Origin: Paenibacillus sp. FSL K6-0276
GTDB lineage: Bacteria > Bacillota > Bacilli > Paenibacillales > Paenibacillaceae
Reading direction: 5' to 3'
NCBI RefSeq assembly: GCF_037977235.1
Contig: NZ_CP150276.1
Location: 5,828,001 to 5,892,000, forward strand
Length of the DNA: 64,000 bases
The notes beneath the pieces were generated by a model. The model was given only the letters and a program-made list of their open reading frames with translations. It was not told where the DNA came from and did no database searches. Numbering within the stretch: position 1 is the first letter of the stretch; each line of letters opens with the position of its first letter. The position numbers and the translations under genes are program-made. Positions 54,980 through 63,793 of the stretch are shown here, in pieces.

Positions 54980-56532
54980 ACACTCACATCCTTTTGAGGC
55001 TTTGTATAAGGTCTAGATAGGGTGCTCTTGCTAACCTGCTTAACCTGATTACTGTTTTTAGAAACTCTACGCCCAATCACACTGGATAGGGTCAGAAAGG
55101 TCACCAAATCAAAGGATAATGTAAATAAGAACTCATGCTTGGAAATGTCGGCATCGCCTGCACCGATAATCGATACAAAAATACCTGAAAGACCGATGCC
55201 TATCGAAGCGACAATCAATACCATTCGTTGCATACCCCTGAAATCTCGTAACTTGATCGAATTCACAAAGGAGGGCATATAGAGACCGATAACAAGCACC
55301 ATCCAGAGGAAGATGAAACCAAATGTTCGCGGTGCCAGCGTTAGTTTCAGTTGACTATATCCGGTGAAAAAGTGACTCTGTGCTCGGAATTCCTTACCAA
55401 CGGATTGCTCGTAATTCCCCATAGCCGCTGGTTTGATCGAGAATGCACTTTGAGCAGCTACATTAAGAATCGAGTTAAGCTGGTCTGGATTCGTTAAATA
55501 ATATTTAAGTATGGATACAAATCCATAACGACTGTAGAAATTCTCTTCGAGAAGTGGTGAATTTACGTCTATAGTCACGTACTTTTCATAATGGATACTG
55601 TTCTTCAGAATGGCGTATTGCTCATCCATACCTAACGCTTTTAAAGCAGCCTCTGGATCAGGTGATTCCTTCAGCACCCCTCGGGTCATGGCATGGAACT
55701 GGTTAATATTCACAAACTCATTTGAGATATTCAAATACGTGAACACACCTGCGAACAACATCAGAGCAAGAGAAGCCATCGTCAGGATGCGAAAAATTTT
55801 ATCTCTACGAATCCAGAGAAGTGAACATCCCAGAACAGCAATGATCATACCCACTGGAGCATTCTGCTGCTTGGAAGTAGTCAGGATCAGCGTGCTAATC
55901 ACGAATACGGCCAGCATCGCGTAGTCATTGTATCTTTTTCGATATAACATCAGCCACGAAGCGAACATGAAAATCATCATGATCATCACAACGCTCTCGC
56001 CGTAAAAGGAGTTGAAATAAGCCGTGTACCCGGTATCTCCGAATATAAAAATAGCAATACCTGCAATGATGAATCCCTGTTTTCGGGACATCCTCCATGT
56101 AATAGCCTCTATTAATAAGTAAATTGCGATTACATATAGAATCGTATAAATCGCCGCTTGAAAGCGGATGTCGAATACCTCACTACTGAAGAACAACTTG
56201 TTAAGACCTATAGCCAGCTTGATAAATAATGACTGAGAGGAAAATAACATTGCGCCATTCTCATTAAAATATTGAAAGATTCCATATTGCTTCACAAAAT
56301 AACCAAAGTACTGACTGTCATAATCCGGCAGATTGAAATAGAGTCCGTTACTATAAATGCTACGAAAAAAGTCACCATTATCCGCCATTCCGACATACGG
56401 GGCTGTGAACAGGGCGATGACGGTTATAAGCAGCACTCCAAAAGCAGTGATAAAAGCTGGGGACAACGGCAACGATAAGTTAGCAAGTGTTATCCCTTGC
56501 CTTAGAGATGGTTTCACCGTGTTGTTCATCAT
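54976..56532 (-). CDS. WsfD-like polytopic glycosyltransferase (PssA-like)
   Basis: A 518-aa membrane protein with about 11-12 TM segments. After TM1 it has the GT-C-type acidic motif GMADNGDFFRSIYSNGLYF (about 48-66), followed by TM helices and an external loop with Tyr/Asn-rich sequence. This fits the WsfD hexose transferase-like family. It could add side-chain sugars to the polymer outside the membrane. Second gene of the operon; stop overlaps the next start (ATGA). Confidence 0.72.
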   Translation of the reverse strand: MMNNTVKPSLRQGITLANLSLPLSPAFITAFGVLLITVIALFTAPYVGMADNGDFFRSIYSNGLYFNLPDYDSQYFGYFVKQYGIFQYFNENGAMLFSSQSLFIKLAIGLNKLFFSSEVFDIRFQAAIYTILYVIAIYLLIEAITWRMSRKQGFIIAGIAIFIFGDTGYTAYFNSFYGESVVMIMMIFMFASWLMLYRKRYNDYAMLAVFVISTLILTTSKQQNAPVGMIIAVLGCSLLWIRRDKIFRILTMASLALMLFAGVFTYLNISNEFVNINQFHAMTRGVLKESPDPEAALKALGMDEQYAILKNSIHYEKYVTIDVNSPLLEENFYSRYGFVSILKYYLTNPDQLNSILNVAAQSAFSIKPAAMGNYEQSVGKEFRAQSHFFTGYSQLKLTLAPRTFGFIFLWMVLVIGLYMPSFVNSIKLRDFRGMQRMVLIVASIGIGLSGIFVSIIGAGDADISKHEFLFTLSFDLVTFLTLSSVIGRRVSKNSNQVKQVSKSTLSRPYTKPQKDVSV

Positions 56533-56563
56533 GCAGGTTCACCTTCAATACGTTAAGTTTAAG

Positions 56564-57721
56564 TTAATAGACATAGGCCAGTAATGCCATCAGGTTGTCA
56601 AAAGAATAGGCTTGGCCGCTTGCCACATCGCCGAACCCTCCGTACAGTGGGCTACCCACATCTGTCACTCTGAACTCGTTCATTCTTTCGATGCTTTTAT
56701 GGTAGAGAGATTCATCCCCGATTTCTGCGCCAATCATAGCCGTAATGGCATAAATGGCTGTGGACCGGATATCGTTCAGCGGCTTACCTTCTCTCGAATA
56801 TTGCCCATACAACGTTCCAGCTTCGACCTGCTGCTTGATAAAATCAATGCTGGTGGATTTCTGCTGATCTACCTCTGCTAAGGCTAGAATGGATAGAAGC
56901 GACTCTACTGTATTAATATTCTCCGAACTATAATTGCCGGTCTCATAATTAAACCGTGTCTCATAAAAAGGAAATTCATCCGATAAATATCCATCTTCTA
57001 GTATATTCTTCAAATGATTCGATAAATTGATACTAATTTGGCTAGGAATCGACAATTTTAGCAAAGTGCCCAAATTAATATAACACAAAGTGACGAACGA
57101 GTTGGTTATTTTGTAATTTTCATCATAAAAATCATACACATTCCCATTTTTTACATTGTATTTATAAAATCTTTCGCCATATTTATCTGCTTCAGCTGTA
57201 TACCGTTCATCCCCAAACTTATCCCCCGCCTCATAAAGCGCCCGAATCATACGCAAATCATCAACGGCAGCATTCAGTGGATATAACTTCTGCTGTTTAA
57301 GACTATAACGGTAGCTGAAACCGCTGTTCATATCAAAGGTTTGCTTAGCCAGTTTCCATTCTTCTGCAAATCGTTCTTGTTGGCCGCTACGTACAGCTGC
57401 CAGCATACTGAGAGATGCCGATTCACTTAGAACCTCATGTCCACTCGCTGCTTCCGCCGATTGATCCGTTTCAAGTAAATTAGTATATACACCGTACTCA
57501 CCTGTGAGTTTCGAGGTAATGAATTGCTCTAAGTCATCTAATTCCTGCGTCTGGGTTACCGTAGTATTATGATCTGAATCTTCGCGATCGGGTAACTCCG
57601 TATGAATAGTAGCAGGTGGAGTCGATGTTGGTGTTGATATTGGTGCTGCCGTATTTTCGCAAGCCGTTAGACCCGTGACACCTACTAGAACCGACAGTGC
57701 AGCAGCGATTATTTTTCTCAA
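56564..57721 (-). CDS. GH8-like lipoprotein glycosidase (BcsZ/PssZ-like)
   Basis: A 385-aa lipoprotein (lipobox LTAC, Cys21) with a Thr/Pro-rich linker, then an (alpha/alpha)6 barrel of glycoside hydrolase family 8 type. The likely general acid is Glu100 in HEVLSESASLSML, and the second acidic site is the Asp pair 154-155 in NAAVDDLRMIRAL. GH8 enzymes near cellulose-type synthases cut the polymer and regulate its length or dispersal. It starts at TTG 57721 after GGGAAGTGATCAT and is the first gene of the operon. Confidence 0.8.
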   Translation of the reverse strand: MRKIIAAALSVLVGVTGLTACENTAAPISTPTSTPPATIHTELPDREDSDHNTTVTQTQELDDLEQFITSKLTGEYGVYTNLLETDQSAEAASGHEVLSESASLSMLAAVRSGQQERFAEEWKLAKQTFDMNSGFSYRYSLKQQKLYPLNAAVDDLRMIRALYEAGDKFGDERYTAEADKYGERFYKYNVKNGNVYDFYDENYKITNSFVTLCYINLGTLLKLSIPSQISINLSNHLKNILEDGYLSDEFPFYETRFNYETGNYSSENINTVESLLSILALAEVDQQKSTSIDFIKQQVEAGTLYGQYSREGKPLNDIRSTAIYAITAMIGAEIGDESLYHKSIERMNEFRVTDVGSPLYGGFGDVASGQAYSFDNLMALLAYVY

Positions 57722-57817
57722 ATGATCACTTCCCTTAGCATTTCCTTATGCTACCTAGTATTATCTATAACGGTAATATACATCATATACTCAAACCTTC
57801 TATACCCCTTCATATGC

Positions 57818-57866
57818 AAAAGGCCTTATCTGGCACCCCATTCGGCAACAGATAAGGCTTTTTTTG
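57818..57866. terminator. Bidirectional terminator between the potassium channel gene and the polysaccharide operon
   Basis: A 12-bp stem GGCCTTATCTG/CAGATAAGGC with a loop of about 16 nt. On the minus strand TTTTGC follows; on the plus strand TTTTTTTG. It ends channel transcription before the operon promoter. Confidence 0.75.
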
Positions 57867-57968
57867 AAAAACTTTACTTTTTTCTATTTGTCGCTTCTTA
57901 CTTAACATCGTCGCTAAATGATCGAAACCTCAGCTCCCGAAAATCCGCCTATTCCATCTATTTCTGGC

Positions 57969-58982
57969 CTAACCCTTAATCTTACGATACGTCTCTACAT
58001 CGGAAACAACATACAATCTAGCATCCTTAGGAATAGCCTGATCCAGCTTTCGATTGATGCTAAGATCACTACGATCCGACAACAAGGTCGCGCCTTGCAG
58101 AAGCAAGTTCTGAAACGCATCTCCATATGTCTTCCATGCGGTATTCACTGGAATCTCATAAATATCATCACCATATTTACGGCTCAGCAGCTGCGTTATT
58201 ACTTCAGAATTCCCCTCTTGCAGAGCGGATCGAACAGCCAGTCTGGAGATGGCATCATGCGAGAGAACGAACTCGTTTACTCGGACATGCCTGAAATTCT
58301 GAATATTCTTCTCTTGCATTATTTCTACGGTCGTATGTACTTGTGGCGCAATTCGCTCGATACTGGAGGCAATTAATAAGGATTTACCGTCGACTAGCGA
58401 CGCTTCATCAATCCGTGTGTCGCCGAACACAATGGCTGCTCTTGCTTCATGGATGTTAGCCTTGAGTAGAATCTCATCACTGGAGGCATCGCCACTTATG
58501 AAGTGAACTTGATCCATATGTTCCAAAGGATGACTTCCTGTCTCATCAATAATGACAATGTGGCATTTCGGCGAATAGCATAGAACCTCATCTACGGCAG
58601 CTTGTGCTTTCTTACTCCAATTTATTAAAAGTACATGATCCTTCCCCCGAAAGCTCAACGTCCCCGCTCCTCTCCTTCTCTGCACCTCCGCAATGGAGTC
58701 GATGACCTTACCAATGACCAAGCTGAGGAGACCGATACCAAAGATGTATAGAAACATGGTAAACAGTTTTCCAACTACGGTCTCTGCAAAGTAATCTCCA
58801 TACCCTACTGTCGCCATCGTTGTCATAACCCAGTAAAAAGCATTAAACCAGCTATGAAATGTACCCGGCTCAATCAGGTAAGCAATCGACGCACTAAGAA
58901 CTATAAAGATTAGAATAATTAGCCCTATCGATCGTTTGCGTAACCGCATCATCTTGGTGGAAATTCTCAGCAACAGATGCAT
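57969..58982 (-). CDS. Potassium channel (YugO-like, two TM plus RCK domain)
   Basis: A 337-aa channel with two TM helices (about 19-38 and 70-91) flanking a pore loop with selectivity filter TVGYGD (58-63). The cytoplasmic RCK/TrkA-N domain starts near residue 110 (VLLINWSKKAQAAVDEVL) with the acidic VIIDE end of strand 2; a C-terminal RCK part follows. B. subtilis YugO, of the same design, carries potassium signals in biofilms, and this gene lies next to a biofilm-type polysaccharide operon, but the link is inference. Start ATG 58982 follows GAAGGGG. Confidence 0.88.
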   Translation of the reverse strand: MHLLLRISTKMMRLRKRSIGLIILIFIVLSASIAYLIEPGTFHSWFNAFYWVMTTMATVGYGDYFAETVVGKLFTMFLYIFGIGLLSLVIGKVIDSIAEVQRRRGAGTLSFRGKDHVLLINWSKKAQAAVDEVLCYSPKCHIVIIDETGSHPLEHMDQVHFISGDASSDEILLKANIHEARAAIVFGDTRIDEASLVDGKSLLIASSIERIAPQVHTTVEIMQEKNIQNFRHVRVNEFVLSHDAISRLAVRSALQEGNSEVITQLLSRKYGDDIYEIPVNTAWKTYGDAFQNLLLQGATLLSDRSDLSINRKLDQAIPKDARLYVVSDVETYRKIKG

Positions 58983-59004
58983 CTGCCCACCCCTTCTTCA
59001 CATC

Positions 59005-59101
59005 AAGCTAAAACGCCTTCGGCGTCCTTTAAGGACGGTAAGCGTTTATGCGAGAAATATAAGGATAATGTATAACGTAAAACTTATACTTTCTTATATT
59101 T
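59005..59101 (+). repeat. Dispersed double-hairpin repeat, copy F
   Basis: A full copy from AAGCTAAAACGCC to CTTATATTT, between the DUF350 gene and the potassium channel gene and just upstream of the channel start. Confidence 0.85.
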
Positions 59102-59167
59102 TCAATAAGGCTGCCGCTCGATGGATGGATCGGGGCAACCTTTGTGTTGTCCTATTGCAAATTCGTA

Positions 59168-59557
59168 CTAAACAATCAGACTGCTAATCGCAAATGCGGT
59201 TCCAATAAATACCAAGCAAAGCATAGTACCTACAGCTACATTCCCCTTCTCCAGATGCTCTGAAATCTTAAAGGTTGGGGTCACCAATTCAAAAATCCAG
59301 TAAGCTGCTATCAGGCACACATAACCCACCGCAAACCAAATGATCATGTGCAAAATTGAAGTATTCGTATACGCTGCTACCCCAATAATAATAGCCGTTG
59401 CCAGAAACTTACCGCCTAACGCCAAAGCTACAGCCACATTGCCCTTCTTCAGCTCCTCCATATCTTTAAACGGAGTCATCAAGCCAAAGATTACCATGCC
59501 TAATACTTGCAAAAGAATAATCACAAATACACTCACAACCAAATTAACCACAATCAT
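59168..59557 (-). CDS. DUF350 family membrane protein (YjfL-like)
   Basis: A 129-aa protein with four TM segments in two similar halves, each with a polar VAVxLxLGGKF or VAVGTMLCLVF element (GNVAVALALGGKFLATAII and GNVAVGTMLCLVFIGTAF), typical of DUF350. The ATG at 59557 overlaps the previous stop (TGATG). DUF350 genes accompany ATP-grasp or spermidine-synthase-like genes in many bacteria (e.g. yjfL with yjfC in E. coli). Molecular function unknown. Confidence 0.85.
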   Translation of the reverse strand: MIVVNLVVSVFVIILLQVLGMVIFGLMTPFKDMEELKKGNVAVALALGGKFLATAIIIGVAAYTNTSILHMIIWFAVGYVCLIAAYWIFELVTPTFKISEHLEKGNVAVGTMLCLVFIGTAFAISSLIV

Positions 59558-60189
59558 CACTTCGCCCACCCCCGAAATTTCGCATACGCCGAATCATAGT
59601 CGGCAAAATCATGTACTTCCTCAAGGACTACGGAAGCGGTTTTCTGTTTCTCTAGCGCTGTATAGCGTTCATCATCAATCGGCTGCTTAATCCGATTACC
59701 TGAAGGGAGCTCAAGCACCGCAAAGTTTCTTGTCTTATCCTTATATTTAGTCTTATATACCCCAACAAGATCAACATCAGTGGTTACCGACACTTTAAGA
59801 TTGGTAAGATCCTCTGCCGCTGTTTTTTCATCTGCATAAGACTTAATAGTGCTCCATGAAGACAGACGAACTTCGTTCTTCTGATCGGCATCCGTAATTA
59901 GCTCGGCGTCCATGAACTGAAGCGTCCAAATTTTATCGCCAGTAGCATAATTCCCATCATTCGGTAGCAGTTCATTGTCCGGCAAAACCGTCATGTCACT
60001 CCCAATTAAATCCCCTACGGTACTCTCTACCACCCGGTAGTCCCACGGTACCCGTGCTACACTATCTGATGTTTCAGCTGTTCCTGTATCAAATACACTG
60101 CCCTGATTACTGGAACATGCGCTAAGCAACAGTACCGTCAGAAGCATCATACATAAGGCTCCGATTCGGGCTTTCTTGCTCTTATCCAA
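59557..60189 (-). CDS. DUF4247-like lipoprotein
   Basis: A 210-aa lipoprotein with lipobox LLSAC (Cys25) and an exported alpha/beta domain (VESTVGDLIGSDM, YATGDKIWTLQFMDAELITD, KTRNFAVLELPSGNRIKQPIDDERY). The family call rests on the lipobox and on its position between a DUF350 gene and a glutathionylspermidine-synthase-like gene. It starts at TTG 60189, directly after the preceding stop, with GGGAGTGAG upstream. Function unknown. Confidence 0.6.
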   Translation of the reverse strand: MDKSKKARIGALCMMLLTVLLLSACSSNQGSVFDTGTAETSDSVARVPWDYRVVESTVGDLIGSDMTVLPDNELLPNDGNYATGDKIWTLQFMDAELITDADQKNEVRLSSWSTIKSYADEKTAAEDLTNLKVSVTTDVDLVGVYKTKYKDKTRNFAVLELPSGNRIKQPIDDERYTALEKQKTASVVLEEVHDFADYDSAYAKFRGWAK

Positions 60190-61392
60190 TTATCTCACTC
60201 CCAACGCAATAAAATGACTGGCATTGCCTGTAATCAATCCGCCCGCTCGGCCGAGCATACCACAAGGCTTCCCGTTAATCACGAACATACCTGTCAGTAA
60301 ATGAAATTCACCCTCTGAAGTCGTTATCCGTGCTAAATCGGCTCTTTTTTGATACACAGAGGGGAAGAGCTGACTACTGTCATAACCGTCTTCATCTTCA
60401 AGCTCTAACGCACCACTATCATCAAACATGCGCACCGAACCCCCTTCACGACCAAAAACAGATTTGGACACAAAGTTCCCTGAGAATACAGGCTTATTAT
60501 AAGTAGGCAAAATATAGCGCGAGATCGTCTCTCTCTCTTCCTTATCGAATAGCAGGCCCAGCTCATACATTCCCCACACTGCTGCGACCAGTCCCTTGGA
60601 CTGGAGCAATATACTGTGAGGGCCGTTAAAGAGCTGAAGATTTCCTTGCTCTACCGCATAGGCGAGGGCATCGCCGCCTTCATCAACAGCCATCCACTCT
60701 TTAGGATATAAGGCGAACATCCGCTCAATCACACGGTCCTCCCCATCCTTGAGAATTCCGTTGTCGACCCACAGATCAAGACAATCCACACACTGGATAT
60801 CGAGACCACTGTGCTTCACTAATGCTTCAATCGTACCTGAATCTTCAAGATGAGATCCATAAGCGACACAAGCTGCGGTATCCGGACGTTCTACCTGCCA
60901 AGCTGCCGCAACTTGTTCCTTCATCCCTTGATTTGGACTCTGCACACCAGCTTGCTCACAGATCCACGGTGTAGCTATCGAAGCTTCCACATAACCTGTT
61001 GGGGTGTCCGCATTCAGTTCGAGCAGCTTAATCGTCCCATCATGGGCTATGGCAAAGTCGAATCTGGCATACCGACTAATGAATCCTTCTTCTGGCATAG
61101 GGCACCCATCAAGCATCTCCCAAAGTACAGGGGGAATTCCAAGCAGTTCATACAAATCGCGCTTTAGATGTACATAGCGAACCGCTTTATCGAGGATGGC
61201 CCAGAGCTTTGATGAGGCTTCTTCAAGCTCCTTATAAGTGTCCCTGCGCATTACAGCAATTGCATCCAACCAATACTCTTCATCCTCAAGATCCGCCCAA
61301 GTGAACCCAAGCTCATACAACGCTTTAACCCGCGGACCTCTTTCAAGCTCAGACTGATCTAGAATTTCAAATACACTCTGCTGATCACTCAT
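60190..61392 (-). CDS. Glutathionylspermidine synthase-like ATP-grasp amide ligase
   Basis: A 400-aa protein equivalent to the synthetase half of Gsp (YgiC/YjfC class), without the amidase domain. Landmarks are FAIAHDGTIKLLELNADTPTGYVEAS, the Lys/Arg ATP loop KSVFGREGGSVRMF and the C-terminal TGMFVINGKPCGMLGRAGGLITGNASHF. Such ATP-grasp enzymes form an amide between a carboxylate (often a peptide C-terminus) and an amine. Glutathionylspermidine itself is improbable in this type of organism. Its ATG overlaps the stop of the upstream Ser/Gly-tail gene, a candidate acceptor. Confidence 0.85.
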   Translation of the reverse strand: MSDQQSVFEILDQSELERGPRVKALYELGFTWADLEDEEYWLDAIAVMRRDTYKELEEASSKLWAILDKAVRYVHLKRDLYELLGIPPVLWEMLDGCPMPEEGFISRYARFDFAIAHDGTIKLLELNADTPTGYVEASIATPWICEQAGVQSPNQGMKEQVAAAWQVERPDTAACVAYGSHLEDSGTIEALVKHSGLDIQCVDCLDLWVDNGILKDGEDRVIERMFALYPKEWMAVDEGGDALAYAVEQGNLQLFNGPHSILLQSKGLVAAVWGMYELGLLFDKEERETISRYILPTYNKPVFSGNFVSKSVFGREGGSVRMFDDSGALELEDEDGYDSSQLFPSVYQKRADLARITTSEGEFHLLTGMFVINGKPCGMLGRAGGLITGNASHFIALGVR

Positions 61393-62075
61393 CCGCCAAA
61401 ACCACTCTTGCTTGAGCCTGATCTCGAAGAGGACTTCGAACCTGAGCCAGATTTAGAGTTCTTCGAAGAATTTAAGCCGCTGGAAGTGCCACCGATTCCA
61501 GTCTTTGAAGAAGAACCTCTTCTCGTGATGGAACCGGTGGAGGACGTCGAAGTTTTAGGTTTCACTACTGAACCGGGGACCTTCTTATTCTGGAACTTCT
61601 CGCTGTTATAAGTAGGCGGTTTATAAGTTGTTCTCGTGCCTCCATAATAAGTTGGACGCTCCTTGGACCATCCTCTAGAAGAGTAATTGCCACCACTGTT
61701 AAACAACATGTGATACAGAAGCAAATCATCCCAACCAAAGCCTGAATGGTATCCACCATAGTTATTCACTACAGTCGTTCCATTATTGGTTACAACACCT
61801 TGGCCTCCTTGTTCTACCTCTTGCGCACCTTCCGGATATGGAATATTCCAATCCACATTTTTGTCAAAATAGGCTTTAACCTCTTCGGTAGACCAGGATA
61901 CCAGCTGCGGTTCGTCTCCAGAAGTATTTGCGCTAGCCCCTGCGCCGCCAGGAATAAACATAGCATTCGCTAACAAAGCTATACCTAGCGAAGTAGATAA
62001 TACTCGAATGGGCTTTCCATCAGAGGTGAATAATTTGGATACAGCTAATTCCTTATCCTTTTCATCTTTAGACAT
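61389..62075 (-). CDS. Membrane-anchored protein with Ser/Gly-rich C-terminal tail
   Basis: A 228-aa protein. A basic N-terminus is followed by one hydrophobic segment (about 26-48, STSLGIALLANAMFIPGGAG), an acidic mid-part (TEEVKAYFDKNVDWNIPYPEGAQE), an aromatic/Gly segment, and about 60 residues composed mostly of Ser, Gly, Lys and Thr, ending SKSGFGG. I recognise no domain. Low-complexity Gly-ending tails occur next to YgiC-type ligases in other bacteria (YgiB), so this may be the protein modified by the next gene product. Start ATG 62075 follows GGAAGGAG. Confidence 0.75.
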   Translation of the reverse strand: MSKDEKDKELAVSKLFTSDGKPIRVLSTSLGIALLANAMFIPGGAGASANTSGDEPQLVSWSTEEVKAYFDKNVDWNIPYPEGAQEVEQGGQGVVTNNGTTVVNNYGGYHSGFGWDDLLLYHMLFNSGGNYSSRGWSKERPTYYGGTRTTYKPPTYNSEKFQNKKVPGSVVKPKTSTSSTGSITRRGSSSKTGIGGTSSGLNSSKNSKSGSGSKSSSRSGSSKSGFGG

Positions 62076-62102
62076 CGTAAGGTTCTCCTTCCCTTATCTC
62101 AA

Positions 62103-62318
62103 TCATTCGTTGTGCATCGGAACAAGCAGAAGCTCCAGCTTGCCTTCATCTACATTCAGCCGTCCTTCAACCGTTTCATATTCAACACTGCCAACCACAA
62201 TATAATTGACATTCTCTAGCGCTGCGATCATATTCATGCTCCACGTGCGTTCCTCAATGACTCGCAGCCCGCCTTCCGGCATTTTTTCAAATAAGATTAC
62301 TTTCATCCCATTGTCCAT
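62103..62318 (-). CDS. Small protein of unknown function upstream of the ATP-grasp operon
   Basis: A 71-aa soluble protein (MDNGMKVILFEKMPEGG...) with a beta-rich pattern and acidic C-terminal half (ETVEGRLNVDEGKLELLLVPM). ATG 62318 is 10 nt from AAGGAAGG; ATG 62327 is too close. It lies 27 bp upstream of the Ser/Gly-tail gene and is probably the first gene of the five-gene operon. No known domain. Confidence 0.65.
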   Translation of the reverse strand: MDNGMKVILFEKMPEGGLRVIEERTWSMNMIAALENVNYIVVGSVEYETVEGRLNVDEGKLELLLVPMHNE

Positions 62319-62454
62319 TATTACCATTCCTTCCTTAGTTCTGCTATAGCATCTGATACGTCTTTATCACCTTTTCGTTTCAGTTCTAGGCAGGAATAGA
62401 TTGCCTAGTATTACTCTTGGAATGAGAACGTCTATATAAGAGCAGAATTCCTAA

Positions 62455-63373
62455 CGAGCACAAGCTAACGAGGTGATACAGAAAGATTCAGAGCAAACAT
62501 AGCCATAACGGCTGCAAGTATACAATGTCCAATCAATAAAACGTCCCACATAACGGGTCAGAAATGCAGATAATAGTGCTCCCGGTGCGATATACAAACC
62601 AATCATCAGCGCTGATTTATCGAACAGATTAGCGAGCGCAAGCGGCATCAGGAACAAGTTCCCTAAGTTCAGCACCAGAATACAAAAGCCTACGGCAACC
62701 AGTTTCAGGTAACCCGGCATGGTAAGCAGCTGCGGATTAATGAATGATTCCTTGGCCGTCTTTAGATGTAAGGCATGCACGATAATAGACACTATCCCCA
62801 CCGCTAGCCATACAAGCGACTGGGTAGTTACGGCTACCGGCAGCACGATAAGCACCAGGCAAGTAATTCCGAACAATCCGTTCCAGCCAAAGTACTGGCT
62901 GATGACGCCTCCGACAAATAGGACCCAAACCAAAGGCCATTGCACTACCCGCCGAGATCATTGCAATAGCGCGCCGCGTCTTTCAATCGGAACATAGCGA
63001 CTGGCGAGTACAAGCCCCAATCCAGCCATAGATCCAGCACCCGCAGATTGCACAATTCTCGTGAGCAATAGCATATTAAAGTCATGTGCGAACAATCCAA
63101 ACACTGATGCTGTCCCAAGTGTAATTAAGCCAATGGTCAAAAGCTTGCGAATCGGCACTAAGTCGGATAACCGGCTATAAATAACCGTCGATAATGCATA
63201 TCCAATCGAATAGCTGGAAATCACCTATAGCCTAGGTCAGCAGAAATTTGGAGATCCTGAATAATGGTTGGCAGCGATACATTAAACATCGTTGTGTTCA
63301 TCACTACAATAAAGAGGCACACCGTCCATAATGACATGACTATTTTATCATTCATTACTACTTTCTCATTCAT
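62455..63373 (-). pseudogene. Decayed MFS (DHA2, 14-TM-like) transporter
   Basis: Restored by eye, the sequence starts MNEKVVMNDKIVMSLW at 63373 and reads VVMNTTMFNVSLPTIIQDLQIS, SYSIGYALSTVIYSRLSDL, RIVQSAGAGSMAGLGLVLASRYVP and SAMAFGLGPI.GGVISQYFGW, as in Tet-type drug exporters. The frame breaks at least four times: near 63225-63235 (TGA after ADLGY), near 62970, near 62925, and near 62520-62560, where the C-terminal part diverges and a large portion is missing. Intact family members exceed 450 aa. No functional product is expected. Confidence 0.85.
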
Positions 63374-63460
63374 TGCTACTCCATCCCTGTCCTAATTTAT
63401 CTATACATGCTCAACTAATTTTATGCCTATAAAAAGAGGTTGGCAATTAGAATAGGAGGA

Positions 63461-63643
63461 TTATTTGCGCCACATCAACCCACACACCAGTTCGAACAGC
63501 TCCATATAGTTGCGTGGATTTTTACCCGTCAACGTATGAATGCGATTAAGCCGATAATTCAGTGTGTTTCGGTGAATATTCAACTTTTGTAACGTTCGAT
63601 TATGATCTCCATTCTCCGCAATAAATACTTGCAGTGTTTCCAA
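63461..63643 (-). pseudogene. C-terminal remnant of a CdaR/PucR-type regulator
   Basis: A 60-aa frame (LETLQVFIAENGDHNRTLQKLNIHRNTL...) contains the HTH of the PucR/CdaR family, with the conserved LNIHRNTLNYRLNRI helix. A stop codon sits directly upstream in frame and no sensor domain precedes it. It lies 150 bp upstream of an apparently complete gene of the same family that points the other way, so it seems a truncated duplicate. Confidence 0.75.
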
Positions 63644-63793
63644 TCAGACCCGTCTTGTGCTAATGATAAGGTCTTAGGGGGAATTGATTGACTTGTACAT
63701 GGGAAAGTAAAGATATATTATAACGCGCATGAACTAGGGAAAGAGTGTTTACAAGGGTTCGCATAGTGACTTTTTAAATAGGAGGTAGTAGCC

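Noticed and set aside
57722..57815. Cyclic di-GMP riboswitch before the polysaccharide operon
   Set aside because: Less than 100 bp separates the terminator from the start codon, with no conserved riboswitch core.
12863..59101. CRISPR-like array
   Set aside because: The recurrent element is dispersed singly over 46 kb in both orientations, without spacers or cas genes.
63700..63732. Seventh copy of the dispersed repeat
   Set aside because: AAAGTAAAGATATATTATAACG resembles part of copy A, but neither the second hairpin nor the conserved right end is present.
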